Of a DNA stretch of 19,252 nucleotides, positions 15,283 through 19,252 are shown piece by piece (the first letter of the stretch is position 1; every line of letters starts with the position of its first letter). The notes under the pieces were generated by a model, which did no database searches, was not told the DNA's origin, and saw only the letters and a list, made by a program, of their open reading frames with translations. The translations under genes and the position numbers were made by a program. This stretch comes from Proteobacteria bacterium UBA1673 (GTDB lineage: Bacteria; Pseudomonadota; Gammaproteobacteria; Comchoanobacterales; Comchoanobacteraceae), in NCBI GenBank assembly GCA_002320385.1, contig DCKN01000062.1, positions 1 to 19,252 of the forward strand, given 5' to 3'.

Positions 15283-17043
15283 ATGTGGTCAAATCAAATG
15301 TTATATGCTGCAGCTAGCATAGTATCGGTTGCTGTTTGGGTGATCAACAAAAAGTACTATCAGGAGGCAGATGCTGTTGTTGCCAATGTAAATGAAGATG
15401 AGGTTAGCGAGAACCTAGATGGTGATTCATCTGAGGCTCTTAAACAGACTGTAGATGATGCATTGACTGCCGCAACGCGCCCCTCAATATCTGATGATGA
15501 TCCGTCTATACCTGATGGGGATGTGTCCACCAGCCTTGAGCAAGACGACGATAATCAAGTCAATGATCCTATCATTGATTCTGTTGACATAGCGCGTCCT
15601 GGCATAACAGTTGGCGTAGAAGGCGTTGATCATGCCCACTCTGTAGCATCAGCGCTCACTAAGCAAGCAGCTGTTGATCCTAAGCTTATAAATATGCTCA
15701 ATGATTTTGGTCAAAACCTGATGAAGCGCTCAGTAGAAAAGAAGTGGATTAAATCAGGCTTTTCCAAAGCATATAGTGTTGATCAGTCTGTTGCTCAAGC
15801 CGAGAATATGGACAAACGTATTGTTATTGGCATTGCCACCATAATACGTAGTTTACAGCGCCTGGACGAGAAGTCTGAGGATTATGTATCTCGGACTGAT
15901 GAGCTTGAGAAGCGTATTCAGATGTATCAAAACCAATCTAAACCCAATAGAACGCCACGTGGTTATGTGATTGAGGATTTAACAGCCTTTGCTCAACATG
16001 GGTTGTCACTTGTTTATGTGCAAACTAAGATGGATTTGTTGATGCAACGTTTGCAAGAAAAGAAAGTGGGTGCGTTTCCGCTTTCTGACTGGGAAGCTAT
16101 CAAAACCCACTTGTCTGATATTAATGCGCGTATTGATCAGGCATCTAAGAGTCAACAAAAAGAAACAACAACGCAAGTAGAAGCGGCATTTAATGCTTTC
16201 AAACAAGGTATGGATGAGGTTAATCAGCAAATTGATCAATATCTAAAAGTAAACCTATTTCCATCTTCGACTAAGACGGTTGTTGCAAACATTGCGCATA
16301 AGGTGACGGCTATTGAGGATGCATGTACCGCATTGTTGCCAATTGTTATTTCTAAACCTGTATTGACAAGTGGCGATCCTTTGATAAACAGACGAGTTCC
16401 GACTTCACTGGATAGACTTTTATCCATTGATACTGGTATGAAAGATATGGCTATTCATATCGATTTACGACAAGATCTTGCAATCATAAAAGAACTTTTA
16501 TGCACCACGGATACCCCTGTGCAAAATTTGAAAGGCCTCATTACCCAGCAGATTGGTCTTGAAGATGGTGTGGGTTTTTCAGATTCGTTTCGAGCCATGA
16601 GCGACATTTTGGCGCAAGTCAAGATTACCCTACAGTCTTCAGCTGAACATCCAATCAATATCGTTGATGCCTGTAGGGAGGCCGTGCAGGGTAGAGCTAG
16701 CGTACTTTACCAGCAGTTTAATCAAGGTGCGGATATGCAAGTGCATGATTCTACCCATCAGACAGATCATTATGATTTTAAGAACGCTATTGTGATTTTT
16801 ACAGATAACATCAATGCCCTAAGTGAAAATCTTGACGTATTAAAGTCAACAGAGGCAACAACAGAAGATCAAGTAAAAGCGCTTAAGGCTATTCAGTATG
16901 CTTTTCATCAATGGAATCCGGATGTTGCCCCGGTATCTGGACATCAACCACCGCTGGATAATCCAAATGATTCAGTCGGGCAAGAAGGACTTGATGATCA
17001 GGATAATGCGGGTTCTAGTAAGTCTTCCAGTATGCGTCATTAG
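15283..17043 (+). CDS. Membrane-anchored orphan with acidic linker and helical body
   Basis: Not recognised (586 residues from ATG 15283, chosen for its strong ribosome-binding site). Residues 7-21 (LYAAASIVSVAVWVI) form one hydrophobic helix followed by NKK, giving a likely N-in signal anchor with the body outside the cytoplasm, or a tail held at the membrane. Residues about 28-105 are a disordered, strongly acidic linker rich in Asp, Glu and Ser. From about 120 to 560 the sequence is long-helical and Gln/Lys/Asp-rich, with heptad-like stretches and only a few Cys. The C-terminus is polar and Ser-rich (AGSSKSSSMRH) after an acidic patch. No enzyme motif was found. The gene lies alone on the plus strand between topA and dprA, which are adjacent or nearly so in many relatives. 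Confidence 0.82.
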   Translation: MWSNQMLYAAASIVSVAVWVINKKYYQEADAVVANVNEDEVSENLDGDSSEALKQTVDDALTAATRPSISDDDPSIPDGDVSTSLEQDDDNQVNDPIIDSVDIARPGITVGVEGVDHAHSVASALTKQAAVDPKLINMLNDFGQNLMKRSVEKKWIKSGFSKAYSVDQSVAQAENMDKRIVIGIATIIRSLQRLDEKSEDYVSRTDELEKRIQMYQNQSKPNRTPRGYVIEDLTAFAQHGLSLVYVQTKMDLLMQRLQEKKVGAFPLSDWEAIKTHLSDINARIDQASKSQQKETTTQVEAAFNAFKQGMDEVNQQIDQYLKVNLFPSSTKTVVANIAHKVTAIEDACTALLPIVISKPVLTSGDPLINRRVPTSLDRLLSIDTGMKDMAIHIDLRQDLAIIKELLCTTDTPVQNLKGLITQQIGLEDGVGFSDSFRAMSDILAQVKITLQSSAEHPINIVDACREAVQGRASVLYQQFNQGADMQVHDSTHQTDHYDFKNAIVIFTDNINALSENLDVLKSTEATTEDQVKALKAIQYAFHQWNPDVAPVSGHQPPLDNPNDSVGQEGLDDQDNAGSSKSSSMRH

Positions 17044-17484
17044 ATTTTTATGATGGTATAAGTTTCTTGCGGCACGGTGTAGTTTTTTGTAAAAGGGCTC
17101 AGAGTCTAGTCTAAACACCTGTGGGCGTGTAGATTGGTGTATTTGGGCTTGACCATTGTGGGCAGTCGCGCTGGCATGGATGATCTGTTTTTTTGGGTGA
17201 TGTGTGTCCTGTGATTACTGTGAGAATTTTTTAGGTGAAACGGTTGAAAAGATCCTGAACTTTTTTCTAAGGGTAGCCTATTCAAGTTGAACGCGATGAT
17301 AATCAGCCGCTCGGTTCACCTACTGCGCCTTATGATACTTCGTTAATCAGTTATGTATGAAAAAAGTCGATTCAGGTTTGGGCTATAATGGTTGTTATGC
17401 GACTGAAGTGTGGATCCGTATTGACAAATCTTGAGCATGGTGCGTGATTGATCGTAGCTGAAGTGGTGATTGTGTAGACGGCTA
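17044..17484 (+). other. 441-bp gene-free gap between convergent orphan and dprA
   Basis: No gene is supported here. Both flanking genes end into it. It holds an isolated plus-strand TATAAT (17384-17389) without a good -35, which would lead only into the antisense of dprA, and weak A/T hairpins (for example AAAAG and CTTTT near 17247-17267). No trace of the missing DprA C-terminal domain was recognised in the minus-strand frames just past the dprA stop. No tRNA fold was found. Confidence 0.6.
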
Positions 17485-18372
17485 TCAACTGGTTACACTA
17501 CAATTTTGTTCAAGTTTTTCGGACTCACTCAAGAGATCTAAGCAGTCCTGTGCATGGGTGACTAGATGGGCGCCTGTTTGAATGAGTTGGTGACACCCAC
17601 CAGCTTGCGGTTGATCTATGCGTCCTGGTACTGCCATGACGGGCCTGTGTAAATCAATGCTGTATTGTGCAGTGATCAGGGTGCCGCTGGCTTGTGATGC
17701 TTCTGGGATGAGTGTGGCAATGCTGAGTGCACTGATCAGTCGATTTCTTCTTGGGAAACATTGTTTTTGGTATCTAGTTTGAGGTGGCATTTCGGTGATG
17801 ATACAGCCCAGTGTCATGATTTTTTCTGCCAGTGGTCGATTGCAGATCGGGGTGATATTATCTAGACCTAAGCCGATGATGGCAATAGTTGGCTGTATCG
17901 ATTCTAGACAGGTCTCGTGGGCAATGGTATCAATGCCGATCGCTAAGCCGCTTGCAATGCCATAACCATGAGTAGCGATACCTCGAGTGAATGTTCGGGT
18001 TGTGCTAATGCCATAATAGGATGCATTTCTACTGCCAACAACGGCAATGTGTTTTCTTCTCAGGTGCTGACTATCTCCCATAACATAAATTAAAGGTGGT
18101 GCGCATGGTAGTTGTTTAAGTTGGTCAGGATAGCTTTCACACTGGTCTGAAATCAATGTACAGTCATGCTGCCGCAACCATTTTAAAATACTTAGTATAC
18201 TTTTTTCATCAGGCGCTTTTAGTTTGTTGGCAATGGTAGGATGAATATTGTGGTGTTGATAAAAGTCGTCACTTTGTGTTAATAGTTTTTTCGGATTGTC
18301 CACGCTTTGTATGATCTTACGGTACTGAAGTGGTTGAATCTGACTTATGCTGATTGCAAGATAGGTTTCCAT
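17485..18372 (-). CDS. dprA: DNA-processing protein DprA/Smf, short form
   Basis: Binds incoming single-stranded DNA and loads RecA during natural transformation. The 295-residue protein has an N-terminal helical region (about 1-85) and then the conserved Rossmann-like domain: YPDQL (81-85), VGSRNASYYG (112-121), SGLAIGID (141-148), FPRRNR (206-211), EASQASGTLITA (224-235), AVPG (247-250) and the LIQTGA end (263-268). It stops about 25 residues after that domain, so the C-terminal winged-helix (DML1-like) domain present in the roughly 360-375-residue E. coli and Haemophilus proteins is absent. The core ligand-binding motifs are intact. The minus-strand orphan at 18654-19252 lies upstream, 281 bases away across a palindromic element. 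No clear ribosome-binding site was seen before the ATG. Confidence 0.93.
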   Translation of the reverse strand: METYLAISISQIQPLQYRKIIQSVDNPKKLLTQSDDFYQHHNIHPTIANKLKAPDEKSILSILKWLRQHDCTLISDQCESYPDQLKQLPCAPPLIYVMGDSQHLRRKHIAVVGSRNASYYGISTTRTFTRGIATHGYGIASGLAIGIDTIAHETCLESIQPTIAIIGLGLDNITPICNRPLAEKIMTLGCIITEMPPQTRYQKQCFPRRNRLISALSIATLIPEASQASGTLITAQYSIDLHRPVMAVPGRIDQPQAGGCHQLIQTGAHLVTHAQDCLDLLSESEKLEQNCSVTS

Positions 18373-18516
18373 GTATGACTTAGTGAATATGGGTCATCAT
18401 ACAAATATTTGCACGGCAAGTCGCTACCGTTTTTTTACTCAATCACGACTACTGTCATGATTGTGTCATATATTTTGCAACTTTAGGCGATGTCTATTAT
18501 TTTTGATCGTTATTGT

Positions 18517-18567
18517 TCATGTCATCCTGCCATGTGGTATTGTGATGCGCAAGCGTGGATGACATGA
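18517..18567. repeat. REP-like palindromic element with branched fold
   Basis: A perfect 11-bp inverted repeat, TCATGTCATCC (18517-18527) and GGATGACATGA (18557-18567). The 29-base interior can itself fold into two small hairpins: TGCC-ATGT-GGTA (18528-18539) and ATGC-GCAA-GCGT (18545-18556, a GNRA loop). The GTCATCC/GGATGAC arms and the CGCAAGCG core recall REP-type intergenic repeats of many proteobacteria. It lies between the 18654 orphan and dprA, within 281 bases of non-coding sequence that also holds a T7 run (18430-18436) after a weak 4-bp stem. Confidence 0.65.
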
Positions 18568-18653
18568 CTTGCTTATGCATTAGTTCTATTTATCTGGTTT
18601 CGTGTCGGTAATCCGGCTTGTCTATTGTCTAAGTTCTTGATTGTTTGCTCTGC

Positions 18654-19252
18654 TCATGTGCAGAAAATCGATATCAGTGGTACTGTCCAAGGGCTTGGAC
18701 AGATATCTGACTCGTTACAAATACTAAGCCCTTTTTTACCTGATAACACGCAATGGCCCTCATGGATGACTAAATTGATGTCTCCATAATAACAATCAAG
18801 CGCCAGTTGAGGAGTTGTTTGCAGTTGATGATTCAATCGACTGAAACAACAGGACTCTGCCGATACCGTTTGTTGTGCCCTGTGAGCGTTGATGCCTTCG
18901 CTGATGATGAATAAGCCAACGGTCAATGAGAATTTGATCGCATTGGACCATGATGCTTGTTGATCAGCAGATAAGTTGGGCCACACGTTTTCTTGTAGGG
19001 TTTGATAGACTGCTACCATATCACTTGGGGATGCGCAGGCCATTTCTTCATTGATGATGGATAACATCTTGGATCCATTGACATGATGATTGCTCCAGAG
19101 ATAGCATGCGCTGTCCAACAAGTCTGTCAGCGCATGTGTTAATGTGATCAGATTGGTTGTGGTAGCTTGGGTAATGGACGATTTTGCAAAGCCATATTGC
19201 CATGCCAGCGAAGTTAATGTGCGCCGTATGTTACAACTTATTGTCGTCCATA
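18654..19252 (-). CDS. Orphan protein, 5' end outside window
   Basis: Not recognised. The frame ends at 18654 and is open without a stop to the right edge of the window, so at least 199 codons are present and the N-terminus lies beyond. An internal TTG at 19121 is not a credible start, because in-frame coding-like sequence continues upstream of it. The visible part is helical and Thr/Ser/Gln-rich, with one modest hydrophobic stretch (FSLTVGLFIISEG) and an unusually high number of cysteines spread along it (for example ESCCFS, LDCYY, GHCVL, DICPS, IFCT at the end). It lies upstream of dprA on the same strand but 281 bases away with a palindrome between, so an operon is doubtful. Confidence 0.7.
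   Translation of the reverse strand, partial: WTTISCNIRRTLTSLAWQYGFAKSSITQATTTNLITLTHALTDLLDSACYLWSNHHVNGSKMLSIINEEMACASPSDMVAVYQTLQENVWPNLSADQQASWSNAIKFSLTVGLFIISEGINAHRAQQTVSAESCCFSRLNHQLQTTPQLALDCYYGDINLVIHEGHCVLSGKKGLSICNESDICPSPWTVPLISIFCT

Noticed and set aside
17270..17345. Possible tRNA-like segment (GTTCA-type stretches on both strands)
   Set aside because: No cloverleaf, acceptor stem or proper T-loop could be built.
1..19252. CRISPR array, insertion sequence, phage attachment site or toxin-antitoxin module
   Set aside because: No regularly spaced repeats, transposase or integrase motifs, terminal inverted repeats with target duplications, or paired small overlapping genes of known type were seen.

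Overview
The window looks like a chromosomal segment of a host-associated or fastidious gammaproteobacterium with an A/T-rich genome, plausibly in or near Legionellales. That placement is inferred from protein style: TopA has the single-protein form with several C-terminal zinc ribbons seen in Legionella/Coxiella-type relatives, and TsaC and the LpxL-type acyltransferase also read as gammaproteobacterial. TyrRS is the exception, because its motif wording resembles alphaproteobacterial enzymes. No tRNA, rRNA, CRISPR array, transposase or phage gene was recognised.

Layout from left to right. 1-2496 is the 3' part of a large orphan gene with a membrane segment and a Thr-rich linker; its start lies outside the window. 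2669-3076 (-) is a small secreted Cys-containing protein. 3319-5178 (+) is an orphan with a basic, aromatic N-terminal segment. 5299-6171 (+) is an LpxL/HtrB-family acyltransferase, converging on tsaC at 6187-6729 (-). 6892-7230 (-) is a small helical protein divergent from tyrS at 7330-8595 (+). 8807-12424 (+) holds three more orphans, the first a membrane protein. 12496-14787 (-) is topA, 15283-17043 (+) a membrane-anchored helical orphan, 17485-18372 (-) a short dprA, and 18654-19252 (-) an orphan cut by the right edge. A folded REP-like palindrome lies upstream of dprA at 18517-18567.

How it fits together. dprA, topA and tsaC all lie on the minus strand in the order familiar from the gammaproteobacterial dprA-smg-topA/yrdD-tsaC neighbourhood. 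Here they are pulled apart by unrelated genes, and no smg is seen. All the genes with clear housekeeping roles make ordinary products: translation (TyrRS, and TsaC for the t6A tRNA modification), DNA topology and uptake (TopA, DprA), and lipid A acylation (LpxL). Six plus-strand orphan genes, several of them long, are interleaved with them. Some carry membrane or amphipathic segments and low-complexity linkers, as expected of surface or secreted lineage-specific proteins, but nothing in the sequence proves a function. Two of the orphans and lpxL share a promoter style: a -35 box, a 16-base spacer and an extended -10 (TGT followed by TATAAT or TATTCT).

Several obvious longest-ORF starts were revised. 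The first and last genes run off the window. lpxL (5299), tyrS (7330), the 316-residue orphan (11474) and the 586-residue orphan (15283) are given downstream starts on ribosome-binding-site, promoter or family-length grounds.
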